Both the position numbers and the translations under genes were made by a program. Positions 27,187-36,827 of a stretch of 64,000 nt of DNA are shown here, piece by piece. How positions within the stretch are numbered: the stretch's first letter is position 1; each line of letters starts with the position of its first letter. The notes under the pieces are model-generated. The model worked only from the letters and a program-made list of their open reading frames with translations, did not search any database and was not told the DNA's origin. Source of the stretch: Dechloromonas sp. HYN0024 (GTDB taxonomy: Bacteria > Pseudomonadota > Gammaproteobacteria > Burkholderiales > Rhodocyclaceae); NCBI RefSeq assembly GCF_003441615.1, contig NZ_CP031842.1, forward strand, positions 372,001 to 436,000. Direction: 5' to 3'.

Positions 27187-27376
27187 CTTTTGGGCGGTTA
27201 GCGCGAGCCAGGAATCCTGAGAAGGCCCATTCAGCCCTGGTGGTTGGTCGCCGAGTTAGGGGTTTCCCTTGGTGTGCTTGTTTTCTAGAGGAATTCGACG
27301 AATACTCCGAGCCTTCAGGCGAGACCTGAATCAGCGACGTTTTTTTGCAAAATCATTTTGTTCGGAGGATCGAGGC

Positions 27377-27520
27377 ATGTGTTTGCTGACCATGGTGCAG
27401 CCACGCCAAACTTCCGGAAATACCCCGCTGATCACCTGTTTCGCCAGGCTCGGCGGCCTTCTGTCTGGCTTTGGTCAGGCCAGTTTCTGCGCTGAAATCG
27501 AGTTGGCATTGGTCCATTAG
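27377..27520 (+). CDS. possible 47-residue leader ORF coupled to the sigma-54 activator gene
   Basis: ATG at 27377 follows a strong CGGAGGA ribosome site at 7-base spacing and opens a 47-codon frame that ends one base before the ATG of the sigma-54 activator. The activator ATG itself has no Shine-Dalgarno sequence, so re-initiation after this ORF would explain its translation. The peptide (MCLLTMVQPRQTSG...) shows no known domain. The rest of the 27187-27521 gap holds an inverted repeat TTCAGG-CGAGA-CCTGAA (27314-27330) followed by a run of seven T. It may be a true small gene or only a leader; the evidence is the ribosome site and the junction. Confidence 0.45.
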   Translation: MCLLTMVQPRQTSGNTPLITCFARLGGLLSGFGQASFCAEIELALVH

Positions 27521-27521
27521 C

Positions 27522-28922
27522 ATGACGTCCGACGATCTTCGCGAGCTGGCCTCGCAATCACTGCTCTCGCATTTTGCCGATCTTTGTGAGGGGGCGGTCA
27601 TCGTTGATGCCGACGCCAATGTCGTCTGGATGAACGATCAATATCCAGCCCATCTGAAAATTCGAGATCTGGCAGCGACCATTGGCCGGCCGGTCGAGGA
27701 GGTCATCCCCAACAGCCTGATGCGTCAGGTGGTGCATAGTGGCCAGCCGATCATGCTCGATATCATGGATTTCGGGCAGGAGTCTTTTGTTGTTACCCGT
27801 TTGCCGTTGCGGGATGCAGAGGGGAAAGTGGTCGGCGCTGTCGGCTTTATGCTTTACGACGATCCGCGTCATTTGCTGCCGGTCGTTTCGCGCTACCAGC
27901 GCCTGCGGGCCGATCTGGCCGATGCCGAGCGTCGGCTGGCGGATGCCCGGCGGACCAAATATACCTTTTCCAGCTTTGTCGGCTCCGGGACCGCCTGTGC
28001 CGAGTTGAAGCAGGCAGCCCGACGGGCTGCGCGTACTTCATCGTCGGTGCTGATCCTGGGTGAAACGGGGACCGGCAAGGAGTTGCTGGCTCAGGCCATC
28101 CATGCCGCCAGTCCGCGCGCCAATGCGCCATTCGTGGCAGTCAATATCGCCGCCGTGCCCGAGACGCTGCTTGAAGCCGAGTTCTTCGGGGTGGCTGCCG
28201 GCGCTTATACCGGGGCAGACAAACGGGGGCGCGATGGAAAGTTCAAACTGGCCGATGGTGGCACGCTGTTTCTCGATGAAATTGGCGACATGTCGCTGGC
28301 GCTTCAGGCCAAGCTGCTGCGGGTGCTGCAGGAACGTGAATTCGAGCCGGTTGGTTCCAACCGCCTGATGGCCGTTGATGTGCGGATCATCGCTGCGACC
28401 AGTCGCGATCTGGAGAAGATGGTTGCCGACGGCCAGTTCCGGGCTGATCTGTACTATCGCTTGAATGTCATCACCCTGAACACCCCGGCTTTGCGCGAGC
28501 GTCCGGAAGATATGGGCCTGCTCGCCGATTTTCTGATTGAGCAGATTTGCCGACAGCAAGGCATTACCTTGCACGGGATCAGCACGGCCGGGCTTAATCG
28601 CCTGTTGCAGCACGACTGGCCCGGCAACGTTCGGGAACTGGCCAATGTCCTTGAGCGCGCCCTACTGATGAGCGATGGTGAAATGCTCGACAGCGCTGAT
28701 CTTGATCGGGTCATGCCCAAGATCAAGGCTTCGCTCGTCCCCGCGCTGGCCAACGCCCTGGGTATCGCCGAGGTCGTCGCCCAGGCCGAGCGTCAGGCGA
28801 TCCTCGCGGCCCTGCGCATCTGCGCCGGAAACAAGGCGCAGGCAGCGCGCCTGCTCGGCATTTCGCGGGCTGCGCTCTACGAAAAGATTGCTGCCCTGGG
28901 CGTTGATGCCGAACTGGCGTGA
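27522..28922 (+). CDS. sigma-54-dependent transcriptional activator (PAS, AAA+, Fis-type HTH)
   Basis: The 466-residue enhancer-binding protein has an N-terminal PAS-like sensory domain (about 15-130, with DADANVVWMNDQY), a linker coiled coil, a central AAA+ domain with Walker A GETGTGKE (from residue 180), the sigma-54-contact loop GAYTGA (227-232, a variant of GAFTGA) and Walker B GGTLFLDEIGD, then a C-terminal Fis-type helix-turn-helix (NKAQAARLLGISRAALYEKI). It should activate RpoN promoters, and a matching -24/-12 site lies 108 bp downstream before the permease gene. The signal is probably a small organic acid, by analogy with HbcR/AcoR-type proteins. Confidence 0.92.
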   Translation: MTSDDLRELASQSLLSHFADLCEGAVIVDADANVVWMNDQYPAHLKIRDLAATIGRPVEEVIPNSLMRQVVHSGQPIMLDIMDFGQESFVVTRLPLRDAEGKVVGAVGFMLYDDPRHLLPVVSRYQRLRADLADAERRLADARRTKYTFSSFVGSGTACAELKQAARRAARTSSSVLILGETGTGKELLAQAIHAASPRANAPFVAVNIAAVPETLLEAEFFGVAAGAYTGADKRGRDGKFKLADGGTLFLDEIGDMSLALQAKLLRVLQEREFEPVGSNRLMAVDVRIIAATSRDLEKMVADGQFRADLYYRLNVITLNTPALRERPEDMGLLADFLIEQICRQQGITLHGISTAGLNRLLQHDWPGNVRELANVLERALLMSDGEMLDSADLDRVMPKIKASLVPALANALGIAEVVAQAERQAILAALRICAGNKAQAARLLGISRAALYEKIAALGVDAELA

Positions 28923-28925
28923 GGT

Positions 28926-28962
28926 GTCTGCCGGGCTGGACAGCATGTCTGCCGAGGCAGAC
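28926..28962 (+). promoter_or_regulatory. candidate upstream activator sequence for the sigma-54 activator
   Basis: GTCTGCCG occurs at 28926-28933 and again at 28947-28954, 21 bp (two helical turns) apart. The second copy is part of a perfect inverted repeat GTCTGCC-GA-GGCAGAC (28947-28962). It sits about 70-100 bp upstream of the -24 element, a typical enhancer position. The binding protein is presumably the activator encoded immediately before it. Confidence 0.6.
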
Positions 28963-29029
28963 GCCCGGGCCGTTCCTGGCGCATTGCCAAAAGCGATGAA
29001 TTCCATCATGTTCAATGAGTTGCGCGATC

Positions 29030-29045
29030 TGGCATGGGGTGTGCG
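29030..29045 (+). promoter_or_regulatory. sigma-54 (-24/-12) promoter of the permease/CoA-transferase operon
   Basis: TGGCAT-N5-GTGCG matches the RpoN consensus TGGCAY-N5-TTGCW with the invariant GG and GC exactly 10 bp apart (29031-29032 and 29043-29044). It lies 38 bp before the GTG start of the permease. Confidence 0.72.
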
Positions 29046-29083
29046 ATAGAGAAAGCTCCGCAATAATTATTCAGGAGACAACA

Positions 29084-30481
29084 GTGGACTTCCTCATCGT
29101 TTTAGGGGCCTTGGCCTTTCTGATGTTCGTCGCCTATCGGGGCTACAGCGTCATCCTTTTTGCACCAATCGCCGCCATGGGCGCGGTGCTCTTCATCGAC
29201 CCGACCATGGTTGCGCCGATGTTTACCGGCTTGTTCATGGACAAGATGGTCGGCTTCGTCAAAAACTTCTTTCCGGTATTCCTGCTCGGCGCCGTCTTCG
29301 GCAAGGTCATTGAGCTTTCCGGTTTCTCCAAGTCGATTGTTGCCTCGGTGATCAAGATGATCGGCAGCGAGCGGGCCATGCTCTCCATTGTCATCGTTTG
29401 CGGCGTCCTCACCTACGGTGGCGTGTCGCTCTTCGTTGTCGTTTTCGCCGTCTATCCGTTTGCTGCCGAGATGTTCCGTCAGGGCGGCATTCCCAAGCGT
29501 CTGATTCCCGGCACCATCGCGCTTGGCGCCTTCACCTTCACGATGGATTCTCTGCCTGGTACGCCGCAGATCCAGAACATCATTCCGACCACCTTTTTCA
29601 AGACCGATATTTACGCTGCGCCATGGCTGGGCACGATTGGTGGCCTGTTCATTTTCGTGGTCGGCATGATTTATCTGGAAAGCTGCCGCCGTCGTGCCGC
29701 CAAGGCCGGCGAAGGTTATGGCGAAGGCCACATCAACGAACCGGAAGCCGTCGCCAGCGAAAAGCTCGTCCATCCCGCCATCGCCATCCTGCCGCTGATC
29801 ATGGTCGGGGTCATGAACAAGGTGTTCACGACTGCCATCCCCGCCCTCTACGGCGAAAAGGTTTCCTTCATCCCGGCCGTCATCGGCAAGGTGGCGCCAG
29901 TCGTCCAGCAGACCAAGGCGGTTGCAGCCATCTGGGCGGTTGAAGGGGCCCTGCTGATCGGTATCGCCACTGTGTTTGTCTTCGGCTGGAAGATGGTGTT
30001 CAGCAAGTTCGGTGAAGGCAGCAAGAGCGCCATTGGCGGGGCATTGCTGGCCACCATGAATACCGCCTCCGAGTACGGTTTCGGCGCCGTGATCGCTGCC
30101 TTGCCGGGTTTCCTTGTTGTCGCCAACGCACTGAGCGCCATTCCGAATCCGCTCATCAACGAAGCGATTACCGTCACCTCGCTGGCCGGTATCACCGGTT
30201 CTGCTTCCGGTGGCATGGGTATCGCGCTCGCCGCCATGGCCGAAACCTTCATTGCCAATGCCAACGCTGCCGGGATTCCGCTCGAAGTCTTCCACCGCGT
30301 TGCCTCGATGGCTTCCGGCGGCATGGATACCCTGCCGCATAACGGCGCGGTAATCACCCTGCTGGCGGTTACCGGTTTGACCCATCGCCAGTCTTACAAG
30401 GATATCTTCGCCATTACCTGTATCAAGACGATGGCTGTCTTTGTCGTGATTGGGGTGTTCTACGCGACCGGTATTGTTTGA
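29084..30481 (+). CDS. GntP-family permease for an organic acid
   Basis: The 465-residue membrane protein has about 12 predicted helices and GntP/GntT-family features (FLLGAVFGKVIELSGF near the N terminus, GSASGGMGIAL and GGMDTLPHNGAV near the C terminus). Members carry gluconate, or in related clusters 3-hydroxybutyrate and similar acids. The start is a GTG at 29084 with CAGGAG seven bases upstream; a frame beginning at 29015 reads through the sigma-54 promoter and is rejected. The partner CoA-transferase downstream suggests a short-chain hydroxy- or ketoacid rather than a sugar acid. Confidence 0.88.
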   Translation: MDFLIVLGALAFLMFVAYRGYSVILFAPIAAMGAVLFIDPTMVAPMFTGLFMDKMVGFVKNFFPVFLLGAVFGKVIELSGFSKSIVASVIKMIGSERAMLSIVIVCGVLTYGGVSLFVVVFAVYPFAAEMFRQGGIPKRLIPGTIALGAFTFTMDSLPGTPQIQNIIPTTFFKTDIYAAPWLGTIGGLFIFVVGMIYLESCRRRAAKAGEGYGEGHINEPEAVASEKLVHPAIAILPLIMVGVMNKVFTTAIPALYGEKVSFIPAVIGKVAPVVQQTKAVAAIWAVEGALLIGIATVFVFGWKMVFSKFGEGSKSAIGGALLATMNTASEYGFGAVIAALPGFLVVANALSAIPNPLINEAITVTSLAGITGSASGGMGIALAAMAETFIANANAAGIPLEVFHRVASMASGGMDTLPHNGAVITLLAVTGLTHRQSYKDIFAITCIKTMAVFVVIGVFYATGIV

Positions 30482-30512
30482 TAATCCAATAAAAACAACG
30501 AGGAGATAAACC

Positions 30513-32516
30513 ATGGCCCTGTCCCGTCACCCGATGGCTGCATCGCTGCGCGCCTCCGATACCGGCAAGGTGGTCTCGGCGCGCGATGCCGTCCGCCTGA
30601 TCAAGGATGGCGACACCGTCGCCACCGGTGGCTTTGTCGGCATCGGTTTTGCCGAGAACATCGCCGTCGCCCTTGAGTCGCTCTTTCTCGAAGGCGAGGA
30701 GGCCGATGTGCATGGCCTTGGCCGGCCGCGCAATCTGACCCTGGTCTATGCGGCCGGGCAGGGTGACGGCAAGGACCGTGGTTTGAATCACCTCGGCCAT
30801 GATGGGCTGATCCGCCGGGTGATCGGCGGCCATTGGGGCCTGGTCCCGAAGGTTCAGGCGCTGGCCGTGGCCAATCGTATTGAGGCCTACAATCTGCCGC
30901 AGGGGGTGATCACTCACCTCTTTCGCGACATTGCGGCGGGCAAGCCGGGGACGCTCACCCGGGTCGGGCTCGGCACTTTTGTCGATCCGCGTTTTGGCGG
31001 CGGTAAACTGAACGAGATGACCAAGGATGACCTCGTCCGTCTGATGGAAATCGATGGCGAGGAATACCTGTTCTACAAGGCATTGCCGATCAACGTCGGC
31101 ATCATCCGGGGCACGACGGCCGACCCGGACGGCAATATCACCATGGAGAAGGAAGCCTTGACCTTGGAGGCGCAGGCTATCGCCATGGCGGCGCGCAACT
31201 CGGGTGGGATTGTCATCGTTCAGGTCGAACGCATCGCCGAGCGCGGCACACTCAATCCGCGTCAGGTCAAGATTCCCGGCATTCTGGTCGATTGCGTCGT
31301 GGTCGCCGAAAAGCCCGAATATCACATGCAGACCTTCATCGAGCAATACAGCCCGGCCTATGCCGGCGAGATCAAGGTCCCGATGTCGGCCATCGCCGCC
31401 ATGGGCATGAGCGAACGCAAGATCATCGCCCGCCGCGCTGCGCTGGAACTGAAAGCCAATGCCGTGGTGAACCTTGGCATCGGTATGCCGGAAGGCGTCG
31501 CCAATGTCGCGGCCGAGGAACAGATCATCGACCTCATGACCCTCACCGCCGAACCCGGCGTCATCGGCGGCGTGCCGGCTGGCGGTCTGAGTTTCGGGGC
31601 GGCGACCAACGCCCAGGCGATCATCGACCAGCCCAGCCAGTTCGATTTCTACGACGGCGGTGGCCTCGATATCGCCTTTCTCGGTCTCGCTCAGGCCGAC
31701 AAGCAGGGCAATCTAAATGTCTCCAAGTTCGGCCCGCGCCTGGCCGGGGCGGGCGGCTTCATCAACATTTCGCAGAACGCCAAGAAGGTCGTGTTTGTCG
31801 GGACGTTTACTGCCGGCAATCTCGACGTTGCGGTCGAGGCCGGCAAGCTCCTCATTCGCGAGGATGGCAAAGCGGTGAAATTTGTCGATACCGTCGAGCA
31901 TCGAACCTTTAGCGGCCCCCAAGCCGCCAAGTGGGGAAAGACCGTGCTTTACATCACCGAGCGCTGTGTCTTCAAACTGTGCGCTGACGGGCTGGAGCTG
32001 GTCGAAATTGCACCCGGTGTCGATGTGCAGAAGGACATCCTCGACAAGATGGAATTCAGGCCGATCATGCGCCACGAACCGAAGCTCATGGATGCCCGTA
32101 TTTTTTCCGATGAGCCGATGAACATCCGGGCCGAAATGCTGGAGCGGCCGCTGGCCGAGCGGCTTTCCTACGATCCGGCGCAAAACCTGTTCTTTGTCGA
32201 TTTTGCCGGGCTGAACGTGCGTAGCGAAGGCGACATCAGCCGCATCCTCGAGGCTGTCGAGAGTGAACTGGCGCCGATTGGCCACAAGGTTAACGCCATC
32301 GTCAATTACGACCGCTTCTCCATCGTGCCGGAACTGGTCGATGACTATATCGGTGTCGTCAAGGGCATCATGGAGCGGCATTACCACGACGTCACGCGCT
32401 ACACCTCGAACACCTTCCTGCGCATGAAACTCGGCGAGGCGCTGGCCAAGCAGCAGATTGCTCCGCATCTCTATGAAAGTGCCGACGAAGCCGAGGTTCA
32501 CCTGGCAAAGCAGTGA
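30513..32516 (+). CDS. fused acyl-CoA:acetate/3-ketoacid CoA-transferase with C-terminal extension
   Basis: The 667-residue protein contains both subunits of a family I CoA-transferase in one chain. The alpha half begins [25 protein letters not shown], and the beta half begins near residue 310 with [11 protein letters not shown]. The catalytic glutamate is Glu347 in TAEPGVIGG, which would form the glutamyl-CoA thioester. YdiF-type enzymes end near residue 530; here about 120 further residues ([21 protein letters not shown] to the end) form an additional alpha/beta segment of unknown role. AGGAG lies upstream, 31 bp after the permease stop. The likely reaction is activation of an imported short acid such as acetoacetate. 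Confidence 0.9.
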   Translation: MALSRHPMAASLRASDTGKVVSARDAVRLIKDGDTVATGGFVGIGFAENIAVALESLFLEGEEADVHGLGRPRNLTLVYAAGQGDGKDRGLNHLGHDGLIRRVIGGHWGLVPKVQALAVANRIEAYNLPQGVITHLFRDIAAGKPGTLTRVGLGTFVDPRFGGGKLNEMTKDDLVRLMEIDGEEYLFYKALPINVGIIRGTTADPDGNITMEKEALTLEAQAIAMAARNSGGIVIVQVERIAERGTLNPRQVKIPGILVDCVVVAEKPEYHMQTFIEQYSPAYAGEIKVPMSAIAAMGMSERKIIARRAALELKANAVVNLGIGMPEGVANVAAEEQIIDLMTLTAEPGVIGGVPAGGLSFGAATNAQAIIDQPSQFDFYDGGGLDIAFLGLAQADKQGNLNVSKFGPRLAGAGGFINISQNAKKVVFVGTFTAGNLDVAVEAGKLLIREDGKAVKFVDTVEHRTFSGPQAAKWGKTVLYITERCVFKLCADGLELVEIAPGVDVQKDILDKMEFRPIMRHEPKLMDARIFSDEPMNIRAEMLERPLAERLSYDPAQNLFFVDFAGLNVRSEGDISRILEAVESELAPIGHKVNAIVNYDRFSIVPELVDDYIGVVKGIMERHYHDVTRYTSNTFLRMKLGEALAKQQIAPHLYESADEAEVHLAKQ

Positions 32517-32534
32517 TGACCGAAGGGTCATTAA
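32516..32534 (+). terminator. weak hairpin after the CoA-transferase gene
   Basis: ATGACC (32516-32521) pairs with GGTCAT (32526-32531) around a GAAG loop. The stem is short and there is no strong T run, so termination is doubtful. Confidence 0.3.
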
Positions 32535-32597
32535 GGATGTGACATTGTGTTCGAGCGCGGTATCATTCGTCATCCCGCGCTCGATACAGGTATTGGC

Positions 32598-33722
32598 ATG
32601 AAATCGATTTTTCCGGGCCCGCTTGCCGGGCGCAAGACGCGCTTGGCGCTGGCTGTTGCTGCGATCGCCGTGGCTGGCACTTGGTTTTTGTTGCGCTCGG
32701 GTGAGCCGAAACCAAGCGAGCCAGTCAAGGCCGCCGCTACGCGGCCGGCCCTGACGGTCAGCCTGATCGCACCACAAATGCAGGACTGGCCGCTGGCCCT
32801 GCCGGCCAACGGCAATGTCGTGGCCTGGCAGGAGGCGGTGATCGGCGCTGAAATCGCCAATTACCGGATCACCGAGGTGCGCGTCCAGGTTGGCGATGTG
32901 GTCAAAAAAGGCCAGGTGCTGGCTCGTATCGCCAGCGATACAGTGGCCAGTGAACTTGCCGAAGCGACGGCCTCGGTCGCTGAACTGGAAGCCAGCGCCG
33001 TTGAGGCGAAGAGCAATGCCGAGCGGGCCAGGGAACTCAAGGAAAAGGGTTTCTACAGCACCCAGCTGAACACCCAGTACCAGACCGCGCAGAACACGGC
33101 CCAGGCGCGGCTGGCTGCGGCGCGGGCGCGACAGCAGGGGGCCGACCTGAAAATGGGCAAGACCGGGGTGGTGGCACCGGATGATGGCGTGATCTCGGCG
33201 CGCAGCGCGACCGTCGGTTCGCTGACCCAGACCGGGCAGGAACTGTTCCGCCTGATTCGCGGCGGGCGGCTGGAATGGCGGGCTGAAGTGCCGTCGGCCG
33301 ATCTCGGCAAGGTGCCAGCCGGGGCGGTGGCGGTTCTGACCGCGCCCGGCGGTGAAAGCGTCAAGGGTAAGGTGCGGGCTGTGTCGCCGAGTGTCGATCC
33401 GCAAACCCGCAACGGACTCATCTATGTCGATCTGCCGGTGTCATCGGCGGTACGCGCCGGCATGTTTGCCCGCGGTGTATTCGAGTTGGCCCGTCACCCG
33501 GCGCTGACCCTGCCGCAATCGGCGGTTGTTCAGCGTGAAGGCTTTGCCTATGTCTTCCGGATTGAGGGCGAAGACCGTGTCGCCCAGGTTAAGGTCAGTC
33601 TGGGTCGCCGGCTTGGCGAGCGCATCGAGATCGTTTCCGGCCTCGATGCCGCGGCGCGAGTCGTTGCTGCCGGCGCTGGCTTCCTGGCCGATGGTGATGT
33701 CGTCAAGGTCGTTGCACCGTGA
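32598..33722 (+). CDS. RND efflux periplasmic adaptor (membrane fusion protein)
   Basis: The 374-residue HlyD/AcrA-type adaptor has an N-terminal membrane anchor or signal (about 15-33), a lipoyl half-motif, a coiled coil (residues about 110-175, many Ala/Glu/Lys), and the second half-motif (VVAPDDGVISARSATVGSLTQTGQ). It bridges the inner-membrane RND pump and an outer-membrane channel. The ATG at 32598 is chosen because a frame from 32547 adds a non-hydrophobic leader. Its stop overlaps the pump's GTG start by 4 bp. No TolC-like gene is adjacent. Confidence 0.9.
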   Translation: MKSIFPGPLAGRKTRLALAVAAIAVAGTWFLLRSGEPKPSEPVKAAATRPALTVSLIAPQMQDWPLALPANGNVVAWQEAVIGAEIANYRITEVRVQVGDVVKKGQVLARIASDTVASELAEATASVAELEASAVEAKSNAERARELKEKGFYSTQLNTQYQTAQNTAQARLAAARARQQGADLKMGKTGVVAPDDGVISARSATVGSLTQTGQELFRLIRGGRLEWRAEVPSADLGKVPAGAVAVLTAPGGESVKGKVRAVSPSVDPQTRNGLIYVDLPVSSAVRAGMFARGVFELARHPALTLPQSAVVQREGFAYVFRIEGEDRVAQVKVSLGRRLGERIEIVSGLDAAARVVAAGAGFLADGDVVKVVAP

Positions 33723-36700
33723 ACGTCTCGTCCTGGTCAATCCGGAATCCGACCCCGGCCGTCCTGCTTTTTCTGCTGCTGACGCTGGCTGGCGTCATGG
33801 GTTTCAAGGCCATGAAGATCCAGCAGTTCATGGATATCGACTTGCCGACCGTGACCGTCACGGCCAGCCTGCCCGGCGCGGCGCCAGCGCAAATGGAAAC
33901 CGAAGTGGCGCGCAAGATCGAAAATTCGGTGGCGACGCTGCAGGGTATCAAGCACATCTATACCAAGGTGCAGGACGGGGTGGCGACGGTGACTGTCGAG
34001 TTCCGTCTGGAAAAGTCGACACAGGAAGCTGTGGACGATGTCCGCGACGCCGTTTCGCGGATTCGTGCCGACCTGCCGGGCGACATCAAGGATCCGGTGA
34101 TCAGCAAGGTGAACCTGTCCGGCGCACCGATCCTGACCTACACCGTGGCATCCGGCCGGATGGACGACGAGGCGCTGTCATGGTTCGTGGACAACACAGT
34201 GACCAAGGCCCTGCTCTCGGCGCGCGGTGTTGGTGCGGTCTCCCGGGTCGGTGGCGTGACGCGGGAAATCCGCATCGAGCTTGACCCGGCCCGGATGCTC
34301 GCGCTTCAGGTCACGGCCGCCGATATCTCGCGCCAGCTTCGGCAGATACAGCAGGAGGCGTCCGGGGGGCGGGCCGATGTCGGAGGGGTCGAGCAGTCGG
34401 TACGTACCATCGCCACGGTCAACAGCGCCGATCAACTCGGTGACATGGACATCACGCTCTCTGATGGTCGCCGCATACGCCTCGGTCAGGTGGCGACGAT
34501 CAGCGATACCGTTGGCGAACAGCGGACGGCTGCCTTGCTCAACGGCAAACCCGTCGTCGGCTTTGAAATCACGCGCAGCAAGGGGGCCGGAGAGGTTGAA
34601 GTTGCCGACAACGTCAAGGGTGTCCTGGAAAAGCTCAAAGCCGAGCATCCCGATATCGAAATCACCGAGGCGTTCAATTTTGTCGATCCGGTTATCGAGA
34701 ACTATGAAGGCTCGATGAAACTGCTGATTGAAGGCGCCCTGCTGGCCGTTCTGGTCGTCTGGCTATTCCTGCGCGATGGCCGGGCCACCTTCGTTTCGGC
34801 GGCCGCTTTGCCCTTGTCGGCGGTGCCGACTTTCGCGGCGATGTACCTGATGGGCTTCACGCTCAATGTCGTGACCCTGCTCTCCATGTCGCTGGTGGTC
34901 GGGATTCTGGTCGATGACGCCATTGTCGAAATCGAAAACATCATGCGCCATCTGCGCATGGGCAAGACGCCCTATCAGGCCGCCATGGAGGCAGCCGACG
35001 AGATTGGACTGGCGGTCATCGCGACAACCTTCACGCTGATTGCCGTTTTTTTGCCGACTGCCTTCATGGGCGGTGTTCCCGGAAAGTTTTTTGTCCAGTT
35101 CGGGTGGACAGCAGCGATTGCCGTGTTTTTCTCACTGGTCGTGGCGCGTATGCTGACGCCCATGATGGCGGCCTACATCCTGCGTCCGGTTATGCACGAT
35201 GAACCGACGCCGGGCTGGCTTGCTATGTATGAGGGCTGGGCGACGTGGTGCCTGAAGCATCGCATCATGACCATGCTCGGGGCAGCGTTCTTTTTTGTCG
35301 GCTCATTCATGCTCGTGCCGCTTCTGCCAACTGGCTTTGTGCCACCTGATGATGTTTCGCAGACGCAGATCTACCTTTCACTGCCGCCCGGTGCGACCTT
35401 TACTGAAACCCTTTCGGCGGCCGAGCAGGCGCGCCGCATCGCGCAACACAACCCGCACGTCAAACTGGTATATACCGCGATCGGTGGCGGCAAGGCCGGC
35501 AGTGACCCCTTTGCGCCGGCAGGTGCGGCCGAGGTGCGCAAGGCCACGCTGACGCTCAACCTGACCCCGCGCAGCGAGCGTTCCGGGGTCGGCAAGCAAT
35601 TTATCGAAGGCCAGTTGCGCGATGCACTGACGATGATTCCCGGCGTCCAGGTCAAGGTCGGGCTGGCCTCGGGTAACGCCAAGTACGTTCTTGTCCTGGC
35701 CAGCGAAAATGGCCCCTTGCTGGCCGAGCATGCCCGCCTGGTCGAACGCGACCTGCGCACCATTCCGGGAATCGGCAACATCACCACGACGGCGAGCCTG
35801 GTTCGTCCCGAACTGGTCATTCGCCCCGATTTTGCCCGCATGGCCGATCTTGGCGTGACGTCGGCGGCCATCGCCGACACCCTGCGTATTGCCACAGCAG
35901 GCGACTATGACCAGGGGCTGGCCAAGCTCAATCTCGCCCAGCGTCAGGTGCCGATTATCGTCAAATTGCCACCTGCCGCCCGGTCCGATCTGGCCCTGCT
36001 CGAACGCCTGACCGTGCCCGGCAAGCACGGCCCGGTGGTCCTTGCCAATGTTGCCTCGGTCAGTATTGGCGGCGGTCCGGCGGAAATCGACCGCTATGAC
36101 CGTTTGCGCAATATCAACTTTGAAATCGAACTGAACGGCGAGCAGCTTGGCGAAGTTGAGGCCAAGGCCTTGCGCCTGCCCAGCCTTGCCCAACTGCCGC
36201 CCGGCATCATCCAGACCACGGTCGGCGATGCCGAGGCGATGGGCGAACTGTTCGCCAGTTTTGCCCTGGCGATGGCGACCGGGGTACTGTGTATTTACAT
36301 CGTGCTGGTCCTGCTCTTCAAGGATTTCGTTCAGCCGGTGACCATTCTCGCTGCCTTGGTGCTTTCCGTGCCCGGCGCATTCCTGGCCCTGTTCGTTACG
36401 CACACGGCACTGTCGATGCCGTCGATGATCGGCCTCATCATGCTTATGGGCATCGCCACCAAGAACTCCATTCTGCTCATCGATTACGTTGTACTCGCTC
36501 GCCGCGAGCATGGCCTGAACCGCTGGGATGCCCTGCTCGATGCCTGTCGCAAGCGGGCCCGGCCGATCGTCATGACCACCGTCGCGATGGGTGCCGGCAT
36601 GATGCCGATTGCCCTGGGTATTGGTACCGATCCGAGCTTCCGCGCACCGATGGCGATTGTCGTGATCGGCGGACTGATCACCTCGACCTTCCTCAGTCTG

Positions 36701-36781
36701 CTGGTTATTCCCGTGGTGTTTACCTACGTCGACGACCTGATCGGGCTGGTCCGTGCAAGATTCGGACTGAAGCCACATTGA
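33719..36781 (+). CDS. RND multidrug efflux transporter (HAE1/AcrB-like)
   Basis: The 1020-residue inner-membrane proton antiporter has 12 predicted helices in two repeats separated by large periplasmic loops. The proton-relay aspartates of helix 4 are Asp399-Asp400 (in VGILVDDAIVEIEN). The signature GFTLNVVTLLSMSLVVG precedes them, and the later repeat has MGIATKNSILLIDY. The start is a GTG (33719) overlapping the adaptor stop. Substrates cannot be predicted; the size and motifs fit a drug/solvent type rather than a heavy-metal type. Confidence 0.94.
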   Translation: MNVSSWSIRNPTPAVLLFLLLTLAGVMGFKAMKIQQFMDIDLPTVTVTASLPGAAPAQMETEVARKIENSVATLQGIKHIYTKVQDGVATVTVEFRLEKSTQEAVDDVRDAVSRIRADLPGDIKDPVISKVNLSGAPILTYTVASGRMDDEALSWFVDNTVTKALLSARGVGAVSRVGGVTREIRIELDPARMLALQVTAADISRQLRQIQQEASGGRADVGGVEQSVRTIATVNSADQLGDMDITLSDGRRIRLGQVATISDTVGEQRTAALLNGKPVVGFEITRSKGAGEVEVADNVKGVLEKLKAEHPDIEITEAFNFVDPVIENYEGSMKLLIEGALLAVLVVWLFLRDGRATFVSAAALPLSAVPTFAAMYLMGFTLNVVTLLSMSLVVGILVDDAIVEIENIMRHLRMGKTPYQAAMEAADEIGLAVIATTFTLIAVFLPTAFMGGVPGKFFVQFGWTAAIAVFFSLVVARMLTPMMAAYILRPVMHDEPTPGWLAMYEGWATWCLKHRIMTMLGAAFFFVGSFMLVPLLPTGFVPPDDVSQTQIYLSLPPGATFTETLSAAEQARRIAQHNPHVKLVYTAIGGGKAGSDPFAPAGAAEVRKATLTLNLTPRSERSGVGKQFIEGQLRDALTMIPGVQVKVGLASGNAKYVLVLASENGPLLAEHARLVERDLRTIPGIGNITTTASLVRPELVIRPDFARMADLGVTSAAIADTLRIATAGDYDQGLAKLNLAQRQVPIIVKLPPAARSDLALLERLTVPGKHGPVVLANVASVSIGGGPAEIDRYDRLRNINFEIELNGEQLGEVEAKALRLPSLAQLPPGIIQTTVGDAEAMGELFASFALAMATGVLCIYIVLVLLFKDFVQPVTILAALVLSVPGAFLALFVTHTALSMPSMIGLIMLMGIATKNSILLIDYVVLARREHGLNRWDALLDACRKRARPIVMTTVAMGAGMMPIALGIGTDPSFRAPMAIVVIGGLITSTFLSLLVIPVVFTYVDDLIGLVRARFGLKPH

Positions 36782-36827
36782 TCAAGACGGCCGTATCATT
36801 CAACTCCGCTATCAAGGAAGCACTTCC

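Noticed and set aside
29102..30514. A 470-codon minus-strand frame opposite the permease
   Set aside because: Antisense shadow with no domain; the plus-strand gene has a strong ribosome site.
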